From: Atherix ibis
Lineage: Eukaryota > Arthropoda > Insecta > Diptera > Athericidae
Length of the DNA stretch: 64,000 bases
Direction of reading: 5' to 3'
Assembly: GCA_958298945.1 (NCBI GenBank)
Contig: OY282605.1
Location: 116,060,267 to 116,124,266, forward strand
Part shown: positions 11,250 to 22,294 of the stretch, piece after piece
Position numbering within the stretch: the stretch's first letter is position 1
Layout: every line of letters begins with the position of its first letter
Notes under the pieces: model-generated
Seen by the model: only the letters and a program-made list of their open reading frames with translations
Told to the model about the DNA's origin: nothing
The model's database searches: none
Translations under genes and position numbers: made by a program

Positions 11250-13440
11250 TTTTAAAACTAAATTGCATATATATTTTTATTGTGATAAAATATAACTTCT
11301 AGTCGTCTAGGCTGATAAGAGAAAAGATTCCTTACGGATGACGACGTTCAGATCAATAATAAAATTTGAGTCTCTACGTTTATACAATAGAAGTCTTATT
11401 TATTTAAATTGAATTAAAATAATTGCTTATTTTTTTTAAATTTAAAAAAAATTTTAAATTAATATAAATTTTTTAAAATTTTTTTTCTCGATAGAAATAT
11501 TTTTCTTTAAACAAAAATTTTCTTAACTTTTGACACTAAACAAAAAAGTAGAAGAGAATTAAAATTGAATTCTTTATAAATCCAAAAACATAAGTTATAG
11601 TATAAATAAAATATAGTAAAACATTTTGTTCACGACTTGTCATCACATAAACCAGTAGCAGTTATTTCCGTCTGTCGGATAAATTCTCATTCAAGCTTTA
11701 ATCGTGCTACAAAGAAGGTTGCACTGTCATCAGTAAGATAATGTCTTTATTATTATATTCATACTCACGTTTTGTGTCTATAAAATGTTTTATTTTTAGT
11801 CTTTATTTAACAAAGTTTATAATAATTGTTATTATGAGAAATTTTATTTCCAATATGGTCTAATTTTAGAGTTATTTATTACACAAATGAATTTAATCGA
11901 TTATCAAAATACTGAACGCAATAATGTACGAGTATTGATCGATTAATTAACACGCGTATAGTGTTTAATATGTTATTTAAAATAATGAACAACTTTTTAA
12001 AAATATTTGTTTTTAAAGAATACAGAAGAAAAAAATATGTCCATATAATTTGATAAATTATTTCTATTTTAAACGAACTAAAAATATATCCAAACCCTTT
12101 TTCCTAAATTAAAGGGGTTTCTGCCTTAACTCTTCCGTTTTACTAAGAATTTTTTATTTTAATTGCAAAACAAATGTTTTACTTACAATTTGTCAAATCT
12201 TTTTTAAAAATAATGAAATACTATTTATGTTAACCTAATTTCAATGAAAATATTTCAAAATTCTACATTATATAAAAAAAAAAACGATAAAAAGGATTTG
12301 TCTTGCTTATTTTCAATAAGAACAATTTATTACTATAACGACAAATTTGTCTCTTTATATGTCAACTAATAATTATTTATATTTTGAGATTTTATATGAA
12401 TATTACGTAATCAAGTTAAAAAAATTCAATTTTATGAGAACTTAAAACTGATTCATTGGTTAAAGTATTATTTACGGTATTTTATTATGTGGAGATAATG
12501 AATCTACACTGCCAGACAAATATTTAGTATTCAACAATATTTTTAGGAATATTTTAATTTTTATAACTTGTATTACTGTGATTTGTTTTGTGAGCAGGTT
12601 AAAAGGTAAGCCTGGTTTTAAGAAAGCTAAGGGTTATTCTCAAGTTTTAAAAAAAACTTATTTGTTGAAAAATAGCTGCCGGCGACATCTGATTGGGTCC
12701 ATTAATTATTCTTCAGCATTTCTTGTGAGAAGAGGTAATATTTCATTTTTAATAACCAAGGAAAAGTGAAATTTTAGAAGGTAGTAGTTATAATGTGGAG
12801 TATAGTTTTTTGAGGAATCTAGAAAACTATGGCAATATGTTAACAAAAGGGGGGGGGGGAAGCAGCGACAACAGAAATAAAAGGTTAAAGGTGTGTATTT
12901 TTAATGGAAGAATTGAATTCTGCCTTGAGCCCAAGACGGATGCAGCAAAAGTTGGACTATCTTCAAGTGTACTGACTAGTGGAATGATGTTTTCTTAGAA
13001 AAAAAAACCCTTCTTAATAAAAATTATTAATATTAGTGACATCAAAGATATGCAAAATATCTTGTCTGGATTGACCAGGTGAGTTCTCTTATTATTTTTT
13101 TGATTAAAGCAAGGACTCAAAGTATAGTAGGTTCTGTTCAGTTATATGTCTAGTTAATCGTTACTATAGGGTTTATAATCCTTGTTGTTCGATTGAGAAA
13201 ACAAATCGCAATTTATTTCAATAAAGACAAGTAGCTTCTTGTTAGACGATACAGTACAACAGAAAATATAACATTTTCAATAAGATCCTGACCCCATAGT
13301 AAGGATTATTGTAAATTTGAGAATAATACTCATGCATAAGATTTATGAAGAAGAAATGTACTATAAGGATACAAGAAATATTTCCTTTGTATTATTTAAA
13401 AAAAATTGTATAGCTCAATTCCTTGCCATTTTTTAAATTA
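11250..13440. other. AT-rich spacer
   Basis: No gene is recognised. A run of nine G (12849-12857) lies inside an open frame with no known motif. AAATAGCTGCCGGC at about 12671 resembles a stretch at about 24685, too little to define a repeat. Confidence 0.45.
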
Positions 13441-13444
13441 TATA

Positions 13445-14365
13445 TTGGGTTGTCCGAAAAGTATTTTCGTTGTTTTCCAACAGAGGACTTAATTGTATTT
13501 TTTCAAAACCAACTTCACACTTAAGTCACATAATCATATATATTTGACAGCTGATAGAGCAAGGCTTACATGTGAAAAAATTCGATTGATTCTGCACAAT
13601 AGTTTTTGGTTGACACTCTTTAAAATATGGAAAGAGAAAAACAGCATTTTCGGCATATTTTACTTTTTTAATATAGAAAAATATCAAAAAAATCGAAATT
13701 TTTTTTCGAAAAATACTGTTCCAGCAAGAAAAAAATTATCCGATGTGTATTGAGAAGGGTTCCTCATCTTTTTACGAAAAAAAACAGTTTGTGATTTGCT
13801 TCTCAAAAAAAAAAGATCCATTTTTGAAGCGTGTCATAACTGCGGACGAGAAATGGGTTATCTACAACAATGTTAAGCGCAAAAGATCCTGGAGTAGAAA
13901 AGATGAACCGGCTCAAAGTTTTCGAAAGCCAATATTCATCAAAAAAAGGTTATGCTATCTGTTTGGTGGGATTTCAAAGGAATCGTTTATTTTGAGCTTC
14001 TACCGAGCAATACAACTGAATGATTCATTTAAAGAAAAAAAGGGCAGAGAATTGGTCAATAGGAAAGGTATAGTGTTCCGACAGGATAATGCGAAACCAC
14101 AAACAAGTATGATCACTGGGCAAAAGCTTTAGAGCCTGGATGGGGTATACTGCCATACCTACTATGCTCTCCAGACCTTGCACCTTCCGATAATCATTTG
14201 TTCCGGTCTCTACAAAAATTTTTAGACGGTAAAATGTTTAATTGAAATGAGGAGGTCGAAAATCACATGGATCCGTTTTTTGCCAGCAAAGAACAAATAT
14301 TTTATGAGCGTGGAATCATGCTACTGTCAGAAAGATGACAAAGGGTATTGGGTCGGACAACCCAA
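13445..14365 (+). mobile_element. mar-B copy 1, deletion derivative
   Basis: TIRs TTGGGTTGTCCGAAAAGTA and GGACAACCCAA are flanked by TA (13443 and 14366). At 921 bp it lacks most of the HTH-coding DNA: GATGTGTATTGAGAAGG jumps to the later CTTTTTACG segment. All three catalytic Asp codons are present but in different frames: TADEKWV at 13840, RQDNAKPQT at 14083 and a degenerate PSDNHLF at 14185. Multiple frameshifts make it non-functional. The 3' untranslated part is also trimmed right up to the TIR. Family type is DD34D mariner, close to the mellifera group judged by TIR. Confidence 0.8.
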
Positions 14366-14430
14366 TAGTAAATTTTCTGTTAAAATTGTAATTGATAAAA
14401 TATTCATATTTTTCTATAGTGAACTCATAC

Positions 14431-14594
14431 AGTTGTCGCACAATTTTTCAATAATTTTTTTTTGAAATGCAAATTTGCTAAAATTAGGCATGTTTTTTAC
14501 CTTCGCAGAAAATTTAATACGAATACAACTTATGTGTACAATACCAAAAATATTCGCGAAAATGTTAATGGTTTCAAACAGTTGTCGGGATATG
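14431..14594. repeat. Tc1-like terminal fragment with two internal direct repeats
   Basis: ACAGTTGTCGCAC (14430) and TTTCAAACAGTTGTCGGGA (14572) are about 150 bp apart in the same orientation. The same pair with the same spacing occurs at 27364 and 27511 beside a Tc1-like coding remnant. This layout matches the IR/DR-type ends of some Tc1-like elements. The sequence stops where the mar-A fold-back begins. Confidence 0.45.
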
Positions 14595-14596
14595 TA

Positions 14597-15480
14597 CGTG
14601 GTCTGCTCAAAAAGTATTGCGAATTTTGAATTTCCGCGGGTTACGTTTATTCGATTTTCGATTGTTTTGTGGCGTTATGTTGGTACTCATGTCTCTCACT
14701 TATGCCGACAAGTTCGGCCATTTTGAATGTTCAGTTAATTTTTGACAGCTGCTTTGCTTGCACGTTTTTTGGCTCGTCTTCGATTTTTGCCCATTCCAAA
14801 AAATGGACCAGAGAGCCTGAAAAAGAAACAAGAAAAAGTCACAGGGGCCAGATCTGGGGAATACGGTGGCTGCAACATTATTAGTGTGTTGTTTTTGGCC
14901 AAAAATTCGCGCATAAGCAACGATGCGTGAGCTGGGGCATTCTCATGGTGCAAAAGCCAATTTTTGTTCTTCCACAAATTCGGACGTTTTTGGAGGAGTG
15001 CTTTTCGCAACTTGCGCATAACTTGCAGGTAATATTTGTTATTGACCATTCTACCCTGTGGTTCTAAACCCTTGCAATCGAAGAAAACTGTAAAAACTTT
15101 ACATTCGACCGAATTTGGCGCGCTTTTTTCGGTCTTGGGTCGTGCGGCAGCTTCCATTGGGATAATTGAGCTTTGGTTTCCACATCATAACCATGAACCC
15201 ATGATTCGTCACCAGTTATGACCCTCTGGAGCAAATATGGGTCATCGCGGACAGAGTCCAACAGCTCCTTAGCAATGTTATTGCGATGCTGTTTTTGGTC
15301 GAAAATGGGCAAAAACCGAAGACCAGCCAAAACACGTGAAAGCAAAGCGGCTGTCAACAATTAACTGAACATTCAAAATGGCCGAATTTGTCGGCATAAG
15401 TGAGAGACATGAGTACCAACATAACGCCATAAAAAAAAATCGAAAATCGAATATACGTTACCTGCGGAAATTTTTTCATA
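14597..15480. mobile_element. mar-A fold-back derivative 1 (head-to-head)
   Basis: The element starts with a mar-A 5' TIR (CGTGGTCTGCTCAAAAAGTA) and 5' region on the plus strand up to about 14820. It then switches to the minus strand (AAGAAAAAGTCACAGGGG) and runs back through the catalytic half to the same 5' region at 15300-15480. Arms of about 190 bp (14640-14815 and 15300-15470) are inverted copies. The minus-strand part encodes HHENAPAHA, so the second catalytic Asp is Glu, and it carries the HTH deletion. The outer right TIR is lost. The junction is shared with 33834-34650. Confidence 0.8.
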
Positions 15481-15484
15481 ATTT

Positions 15485-18050
15485 GTTTGCTAGTATTTAC
15501 TTTTTATTAATTGATAAATTTTTACATGATTGTTTTTGTTAAAATTGTGAATAATACTCTGCCAAGAACATACTACCAATATAACCCTGAATCTCTTCAT
15601 GTCCTTGTATCTGCCATTAAAAATACTGCTTGTTACATATAACATTTAAATTTTAAAAAAAATTCTGAATTATTAAAATTCTTAAACAAAATTTTTTTAA
15701 ATATGTTTGAAAAAACTGCAAAAAATACTTTTTTTTTTGTTGGAAAAAGATTTTGTTCAAGTATTGCAATCATATTTTACTTATTAATATTGTCAAAGAT
15801 TGCTTTACTATTATGAAGAAAGTTGAAGAGGTAACTACGATTAATTTTATAATCAAAATAATAATTTATGATCTAATAAATCAATTAAATTGGTTCATTT
15901 TGAAGGAGTATGCTGTAAGAATTTATTTGATATTAGAAAGAAAAAAAAATTAATGAGACATGTTGTGGTACCGTATCTATTAAAGAAGAACAACTAAATT
16001 AATTGAAAAGATGAATTTTTTTTTCTCGGATACTTAAAGAGCATAAAATGGGTAAAAGATTGAAAAAAATTATTTACGATGTGCTCATATTGGTTCATAT
16101 TTCATAGATTCATAGAGTAATATCTATACTCTATTTGGTGTATATTATTGAAAGATAATAATTTTTGTTGAAAAACTATTTAGTAATTTTTTTACGATAT
16201 AGATTAGTATATGGAAGATTTCGTGATTAAGTGGACTATTGGCATGCTATTCATTATCGAATGTAATCTGTTTTCCAAATTGCACTGTCACGTATAGAAG
16301 AAATTAATTTCACCTGAATATGGTTTCACCTCTTTCAACCTATTTTAGTACAGTAACTTAGGAAAACAAAGCAATTCTCTTGCATAAGATAGTCTTGGAT
16401 TACATAATCAAATACATCACCAACTACCAGATGAATCTTAAGAGCAGCATTCAACTAACATAACGTTCTACAAACATTGTTCGTTGTTCGTAAGTACGAG
16501 GATACGCGTACAGTCAGTCCTACTGGTATGCCGCATCCAAAGTTTGGTTGAGTGCGAAATCATCACCGCCGTGTGCTCAGTAATAAAGTTATAAAAAAAA
16601 AATTTCGATTGACTTTTGAACTTGCAATTATAAGAAGATGATGATTTAGGGTAAACTAAAAACACCAACAAGAGAATAAGACGGAGAAAAAAATATCTGT
16701 AAATCCTACATTTCAACAAGCCTGTTGTGAAAATAATTGCACGCAAAGCAAATGATAAACACCTCCTCTGATTTTCATCGATTTTCTTGAAGAACAAACT
16801 TAAGAGTAGGTGAAGATGATCGAAGGTGTTTTAACTATTTATATTCCATAAACAAAATTATAGAATTGGCAATTGCATGGATTTAAAGTAATCGGCAAAA
16901 TATACGCAAAAATTATGATTTCTGAGGTCCCCGACTAAAATGAGCATAAATTTAAAAATTGGCACCTTCGATGAATTGTTGAATTTTGAATTTTCTTGTA
17001 CAATATTTCAGGGGCACTATCAGCTCCTCATCATAAAGTTGCTAAATGTGAGAGCTTGTTTACTTGATCTGTTTGTTGTATGGTTTTTTAAAGGTATATT
17101 ATTTCAAAGTACATTTTCATCGTCTACAGCAGTTTATACTGTTACAAGGGAAACACATAAAAAGATTTACCAAACAAATGCCACGTGCGTGATATGTTCA
17201 CATATTCTTGTCTTCAGTTAAAAGTTGTCGACTGTCTGAAATTCCGATTATGAATTAATCCCCATCGACCAAAATCTTTTGGAAGAACGTGAAAGGACCA
17301 CAAATAATTTAGTTTTTAAGTTTTTAACTGACCAAAAAAAAATTTTCATCATCGGTTAAAGTTACGGATTTCTTGTTTTGTGGCATTTTTATCTTAAGGG
17401 TATTTTAAAATGACTTCGCAATAGCGTGATTTATCGAAATTAACAAATAAATCGAGAAATTAATTGAATCTGATTAACGAAATGCGTGATCGCGTACTGA
17501 AGAAGGGTCTGCTATTGAAATGGCGTGTTCAGGCTCTTCGCAGACAATTTTCGATTGACACACATTTGACTGTTCCTTTCCTAACAGAATTGATAGTCTA
17601 ATCAGGTAAAATAAACGAGATCAAAATACAAATAATATTGATTTTTTTTTTTTAATTTTGTTATTACTCAATTTTGCGAAATATCTGATATTTATGAAAA
17701 AAAAGGATATACTTTTGTTGTCTTACTACGACTTTATGAATTTTTGTCCTATTTCATCATTTTGACTTATGACTTATTCTTCAATATATAAATAAATTAA
17801 TGTATTATTAATTTGATTATCACAATTTTTTATATTCCGCATAAATGTTCATCATCAAAAGTTTAAATCAAAAATTTTATAAGAAAAAATTCTGCCCGAC
17901 CATGATTGTTGTTATTCTAGTTTTGTTATTATTGTGGCACTACAACCTTTTTCGGATTGAACTCATCTAACAAGGTAATTTTCAGATATTCCTATTGCTA
18001 ACTATTCTTAATATGAAAATGAATATTTAGTAACAAGAATAGTTTTATAG
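15485..18050. other. Spacer without recognised genes
   Basis: Short open frames here (for example 16468-16797 and 16940-17221) show no family motif. I see no TIR pair or tandem array. Confidence 0.45.
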
Positions 18051-18167
18051 CAAAAGAGGATAATTTTGGTACTGTAAATAATTATTCAATTTGTTGTTTT
18101 GTAATGTAAAGTTAAATAAAATATATTTAAAATTTGAATATTAATATAATTTTTATACCATATTATA

Positions 18168-18710
18168 CAGGGTGCGCCATCTAAATGTGGTCGATGGAAA
18201 TATTGAATAACTTTGACAGATTTAAACCGATTGACGTCGTCGAACACATTTCGGAAAGGTTATTGCATTAAAATTTTAACCATGAATTGATTCACGCCCA
18301 AAGAACGCGCGGAAATAGTGACAATGTTCATTAAATGTAATCGTTCAGTTGTTGCAACACAGCGTGCGTATCGTCAAAAGTATCGCGGTCGTTCTGCGCC
18401 TAAAAGTGACACTATTCGTCGCTTAGCTTCGAATTTCGAGAATCACGGGTCTGTAGCGGACCGTCCACATTCAAATCGACCACGTCCTCGACGATCAAAT
18501 GAAAATGTTGAAGCTGTTCAACGGAGTGTTGCAGAGAATCCTTCTGTCTCGTACCGCCGCCGGTCTCTGCAACAAAACATCAGTGGAACTACTTTGAGGA
18601 GGATTCTGAAAGATGATCTGGATATGTTTCCATATAAAGTGCAGTTAACCCAAAGATTATTGGAAACAGACAATCCGCGACCATCGACCACATTTAGATG
18701 GCGCACCCCA
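18168..18710 (+). mobile_element. mar-J, 543-bp non-autonomous element with complete TIRs
   Basis: 30-bp TIRs start CAGGGTGCGCCATCTAAATG and match at 29 of 30 positions (18168-18197 and 18681-18710). TA lies on both sides. The interior encodes only the N-terminal half of a DD41D-type transposase, and the coding sequence runs straight into the right TIR. The copy looks young: the TIRs are nearly identical and the frame is open for about 130 codons. Confidence 0.88.
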
Positions 18711-18719
18711 TATATATAA
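18324..18719 (+). CDS. HTH-only fragment of a DD41D mariner transposase
   Basis: The frame is open from the first usable ATG. An upstream in-frame ATG (about 18283) is followed at once by AAT TGA. Relatives start there with a short TPKERAEIV-like segment, so the native start is broken. Residues 1-45 (FIKCNRSVVATQRAYRQKYR, then an APKSDTIRRLASNFENHGSV segment) form a typical first helix-turn-helix. Residues 50-115 (NENVEAVQRSVAENPSVSYR, then RRILKDDLDMFPYKVQLTQ) form the second HTH and linker. No catalytic domain follows: the last residues are TIR-encoded. If translated it could bind mar-J TIRs and compete with a transposase. Expression is unknown. Confidence 0.6.
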   Translation: MFIKCNRSVVATQRAYRQKYRGRSAPKSDTIRRLASNFENHGSVADRPHSNRPRPRRSNENVEAVQRSVAENPSVSYRRRSLQQNISGTTLRRILKDDLDMFPYKVQLTQRLLETDNPRPSTTFRWRTPYI

Positions 18720-18757
18720 TAATAAAATATATTACTTATATTTTATTATTATATATA
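18711..18757. repeat. Perfect palindrome, 21-bp arms, 5-nt loop
   Basis: TATATATAATAATAAAATAT plus A (18711-18731) is the exact reverse complement of 18737-18757, with loop TTACT. It begins at the TA next to the mar-J right end. Confidence 0.88.
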
Positions 18758-19131
18758 AATTATAATATAATATTTTTCAAATAACTGATACAAAATTTCG
18801 TGCAGAGGTCAATCCTTTTGAGGCAGATTTTGATGACTTTTTCGCACATTTTGATTAGTTAATAGTCCATTACTTGACGGATATCGATTTTTAAATACTC
18901 TAAAGTTTATGAATTATCTGTGTAAATATAATTATTTATATAAATTTGCAAAATAAAAAGTTCAACGCCATCAAATTGCATGATTTTGGAAGTCAATCAA
19001 ACATCACCAAATCTCGAAATTACATGTCCTGGGAACTTTTGTGCAATAACGCCCAATTTTGGTGTTGTATAGATTATGACACAGTTTCGTAAAAATTAAA
19101 TGTATTTATATAGCAAGACTATATTTAATTA

Positions 19132-19178
19132 TAGTATGAATTTTACCAGAAACTGACTTTCTGGTAAAATTCATACTA
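19132..19178. repeat. Perfect palindrome, 21-bp arms, 5-nt loop
   Basis: Arms 19132-19152 and 19158-19178 (AGTATGAATTTTACCAGAAA core) flank the loop CTGAC. It lies inside mar-R copy e. Other mar-R copies lack the second arm, so the duplication arose in this copy. Confidence 0.9.
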
Positions 19179-20390
19179 GAAAGACAGTTTTCCCGAATAC
19201 AATGGTCTACCGCAAAATTACTTGTGGGTTTTCAAAGCCCCATATACTAAAAATTTTACTTATTAATGTATTCACTGAGCCAGAAATTAGCCGCATTACT
19301 GGTGGATTTTTGTTGGTATAATCAGCATCCAAAGTCTGTTGTTCTAGGAACCCAAGCTTCGTATTTTTGGCTCAATTTTAACGATTTCTTTGAAGATAAA
19401 AGGATCTATCGGGTTGTTGTGGAAAGTAATTTCGTTGTTTCATAACAGAGGATTTAATTGTATTTTTTCACAACCAACTTCACACTTAAGCTGCATAATC
19501 ACATATATTTTGACAGCTGATATAGCAAGGCTTGCTTGTGAAAAAATTCGATTGATTCTGCATAGTACTTTTTGGTTGATACCCTTTTAAATATGGAAAG
19601 TAAAAAACAGCATTTTTTGCATATTTTACCTTTTTGCTATAGAAAAGATAAAAATGCTGTTCAAGCAAGAAAAAAAATTATCCGATGTGTATGGAGAAGA
19701 TGAGTTAAGTGAGCGCCACTGCTAAAACTGATTTGCAAAATATCGATCCGGCAATTTTGATCTCGAAGATACACCACGTTCTGGAAGGCCAATTGAAGCT
19801 GATGAAGACACAATAAAGGCATTAATTGATGCAAAACGGCGAATGACAACTCGTGAGATTGCTGAGAGACTAAATTTATCGAATTCGATCGTTCATGGTC
19901 ATTTGAAACGGCTAGGTTTAATCTCAAAGCTCGACATATGGCTTCTTCATCTTCTTACGGAAAAAAATTTGTGGCGTCACATTGACGTTTGTGATTTGCT
20001 TTTCAAACGCCAAAAAAATGATCAATTTTTGAAGCGTATCATCACTGGGGACGAGAAATGGGTTGTCTACAACAATGTTAAGCGCAGAAGATCCTGGAGT
20101 AGAAAAGATAAACCGGCTCAAAGCACTTCGAAAGCCAATATTCATCAAAAAAAGGACATATTATCTGTTTGGTGGGATTTCAAAGGAATTGTTTATTTTC
20201 AGCTTCTACCGAGTAAAACAATGATCAATTCTGAAGTGTACTATTATCAGTTGGACAAATTGAATGATTCACTTAAAGAAAAAAGGTCAGAATTGGTCAA
20301 TAGGAAAGGTATAGTGTTCCAACAGGATAATGCGAAATCTCATACAAGTTGACCACTCGGCAAAAGCTTTTAGAGCTTGGATGGGATATA

Positions 20391-21634
20391 CCAGGGGTAT
20401 AAGCTTAAATCCATTGTTTGGTCATAAATGGCGTGAGTGAGCGTATTAAGCTACCATTGGTACGCCATACTTTTTTTTTATGAGTTTGACATCTGTCAAC
20501 ATTAATCAGTGCTTATTGTCAGTAATTTCGTACAATAACATAGATTTTTCCTTTGGTAATCATGTCTAGTTTTTGCCAGAAAAAGAGCATATGCGGGAGG
20601 CTCTACTTTTCTGCTTCAATTTGAAGAAATCGGCTGCCGAATCACATCAAATGCTTATGGAGGTCTATGGTGACATTACTTTATCGGAAACAATGTGCCG
20701 AGATTGGTTTCGTTGGTTCAAAGACGGCAATTTTGACTTATGGGACAAGAAGCGTGAAAATCGCCCTAGAAAGGTTGAGGACCATCAATTGCAGGCTCTT
20801 TTGGACGAAGACGATACCCATTCGCAAAAAATGCTCGCGGAGCATTTTCGTGTTACTCAACCAGCCATTTCCATACGACTGCGTACCATGGGGAAGATTG
20901 AAAAGATCGGAAAATGGGTGCTGCATGAATTGAACGATAGGCAGATGGAGCGACGCCAAAACACATGCGAAATCTTACTCGACAGACAAAAAAGAAAGTC
21001 ATTCCTGCATCAGATTATGACAGGCGATAAAAAGTGGTTATATTTCGAGAATTTTAAAGGAAAGAAATCGTGGGTTGATCCCGGCCAACCATCAACATCT
21101 TCCCCAAGACCAAATTGCTTCGAACGGAAGCTATGAGATATTGAAACCTGGTGAAACTGTTTGATACCCACCGCTACTACCAACAATTGATCAAATTGCT
21201 CCGTGCTATGCGTGAAAAAAGGACGGATTATCAACAAAGACATGACAAGCTGATTTTCCTCCATGGCAACGCACTGTCGCACACGTCAAAAATGGTCCCA
21301 AACTACTTGGAGAAACTCAACTGGGAGGTGCAATCCCACCCCGCTTATTCACCAGACCTGACCCCATCCGACTACCGCCTGTTTTCGTCGGTGGGCCACG
21401 CGCTCGCTGACCAGCACTTCGATTCTTACGAAGACGTCCGAAAATGGCTTGATGAGTAAACCACTCGAAAGAGAAGTAATTTTTTTGGCGTGGTATCCAC
21501 AAATTACCCGAAAGATGAGAAAAATGTATAGCTAGCGAGGGCAAGCACTTTGAATAAATTTGTTTTTGCCTTCTATTAAAAAAAAAGGGTTTTTTTTTAA
21601 ATAAAAAACAGCGAGTTTAGGCTTATACACCTGG
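20391..21634 (+). mobile_element. mar-C copy 1, Mos1-like mariner
   Basis: The TIRs read CCAGGGGTATAAGCTTAAAT and, inverted, CCAGGTGTATAAGCCTAAAC. They are close to the CCAGGTGTACAAGTA ends of the mauritiana (Mos1) subfamily. TA target duplications lie at 20389 and 21635. Length is 1244 bp against about 1.29 kb for Mos1. It sits inside mar-B copy 2, whose sequence is continuous across the TA. Confidence 0.9.
20562..21557 (+). pseudogene. Mos1-like transposase, frameshifted, second Asp lost
   Basis: The native start MSSF is at 20562. One base is missing just after it, so the long open frame (20573-21136) enters from another phase. That frame covers the HTH domain (FCFNLKKSAAESHQMLMEVY and LLDEDDTHSQKMLAEHFRV), the linker GKWVLHELNDRQMERRQNT and TGDKKW (first Asp). 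A short deletion plus frameshift at about 21135 removes the MLCVWWD segment. The next segment reads LHGNALSHTS, where the family has LHDNAPSHT: the second catalytic Asp is Gly. TPSDYRLF (third Asp) and the terminal KCIASEGKHFE remain. It is certainly inactive. Confidence 0.88.
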
Positions 21635-21857
21635 TACTGCCACACCCACCATACTTTCCAGACCTAGCACCTTCCGATTATCATTTGTTTCAGTCTCTAC
21701 AACATTTTTTAGATGTTAAAACTTTTAATTCAAATGAGGACGTCAAAAATCACATAGATCAGTTTTTTTGCCAGCCAAGAACAAAAATTTTATGAGCGTG
21801 GAATCATGCTACTGGCAGAAAGATGGCAAAGGGTATTGGATCAGACTGGATAATATT

Positions 21858-22294
21858 TCCCTCTATTATATAATAAAGTTTTTTTTTGTAGTCTTTTATT
21901 ATGATGTATGTATGAATTTTTGTTGTTTCAATATGTGTGTTTTTTTGAATTCCTTTTTTTTAAAGTCATTTTTTTTGTAGTCATTTATATATATAAGGAA
22001 AGAGCGTAAGCGTATTCAAAAGAAAACTGCGAGGAAGCGTGTTCATGCAAAAAATCGAGAAAGGGAGATTAAAAATGTAATGAAAAATTATAACGAAAAC
22101 AAACCTGAAAAGAGAAAAGCTGCTTGCGAATATTACCATGTGACTAAAGATGAAAAAAAAGGCAAAAAGCAAAAATTGATGTTAGGATTGTATGAAGCGG
22201 GAAAAAAAGTAGAATATTTGACATAGAGCCCCCCGGGGATCGTAGGAGAGGTGGGGGTTGGTGAGCGAAGCGAGCAGGGGGCGAAGCCCTCTAG
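21858..22294 (+). mobile_element. Helitron/Helentron-like insert with GC-rich hairpin tail
   Basis: This is extra sequence in mar-B copy 2 that is absent from the copy at 30233. It begins TCCCTCTATTATATAATAAA and ends GGGGGCGAAGCCCTCTAG followed by T. A TC start, a CTAG end, a short GC hairpin (GGGCGAAGCCC) at the 3' end and insertion in a T-rich site without target duplication fit Helitron-type elements. CCCTCTA occurs at both ends. The last 70 bp (CCCCCCGGGG, GAGCGAAGCGAGC) are far richer in G+C than anything nearby. Helicase and Rep domains are absent, so it would be non-autonomous. Confidence 0.5.
21981..22226 (+). CDS. Lys/Arg-rich reading-frame fragment of unknown function
   Basis: A frame open for 81 codons ends in TAG just before the GC-rich tail. 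The only in-frame ATG is at 22080, so it may be the 3' end of a longer gene carried by the insert. It is strongly basic and probably helical (RKERKRIQKKTARKRVHAKN, later KPEKRKAACEYYHVTKDEKK, ending GLYEAGKKVEYLT). I recognise no family. Basic helical regions of this kind occur in Helitron-linked proteins, but that is only a resemblance. It may also be a captured host exon. Confidence 0.35.
   Translation, partial: SFIYIRKERKRIQKKTARKRVHAKNREREIKNVMKNYNENKPEKRKAACEYYHVTKDEKKGKKQKLMLGLYEAGKKVEYLT

Larger units (their letters stand above)
18060..19405 (-). mobile_element. mar-R copy e (DD41D type), interrupted by mar-J
   Basis: The left end (TTCAATTTGTTG, then GTAAAGTTAAATAAAATA) matches mar-R termini. 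The C-terminal block AATCCTTTTGAGGCAG appears at 18815 and the CGAAATTACATGTCCTGGG block at 19012, with decayed coding to about 19340. Mar-J interrupts it at 18168-18710, and it carries two palindromes (18711-18757 and 19132-19178). The right side ends at the mar-B TIR at 19409. Confidence 0.55.
19593..21857 (+). pseudogene. mar-B transposase, interrupted DD34D type
   Basis: It starts at ATG 19593 (MESKKQHF). The HTH segment reads NFDLEDTPRSGRP, then TTREIAERLNLSNSIVHGHL. The linker is followed by TGDEKWVVYNN (first Asp, about 20050) and QQDNAKSHTS (second Asp, about 20325), with a stop right after. The remaining C-terminal part resumes at about 21637 after the mar-C insertion, with LAPSDYHLF (third Asp, about 21675) and the conserved end to GYWIRLDN. 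The three catalytic Asp codons survive, but a frameshift near 19700, the stop at 20350 and the 1.24-kb insertion inactivate it. Confidence 0.8.

Noticed and set aside
12578..12998. Two adjacent open frames around a G9 run
   Set aside because: No recognisable motif, and the second depends on a homopolymer. Not supportable as genes.
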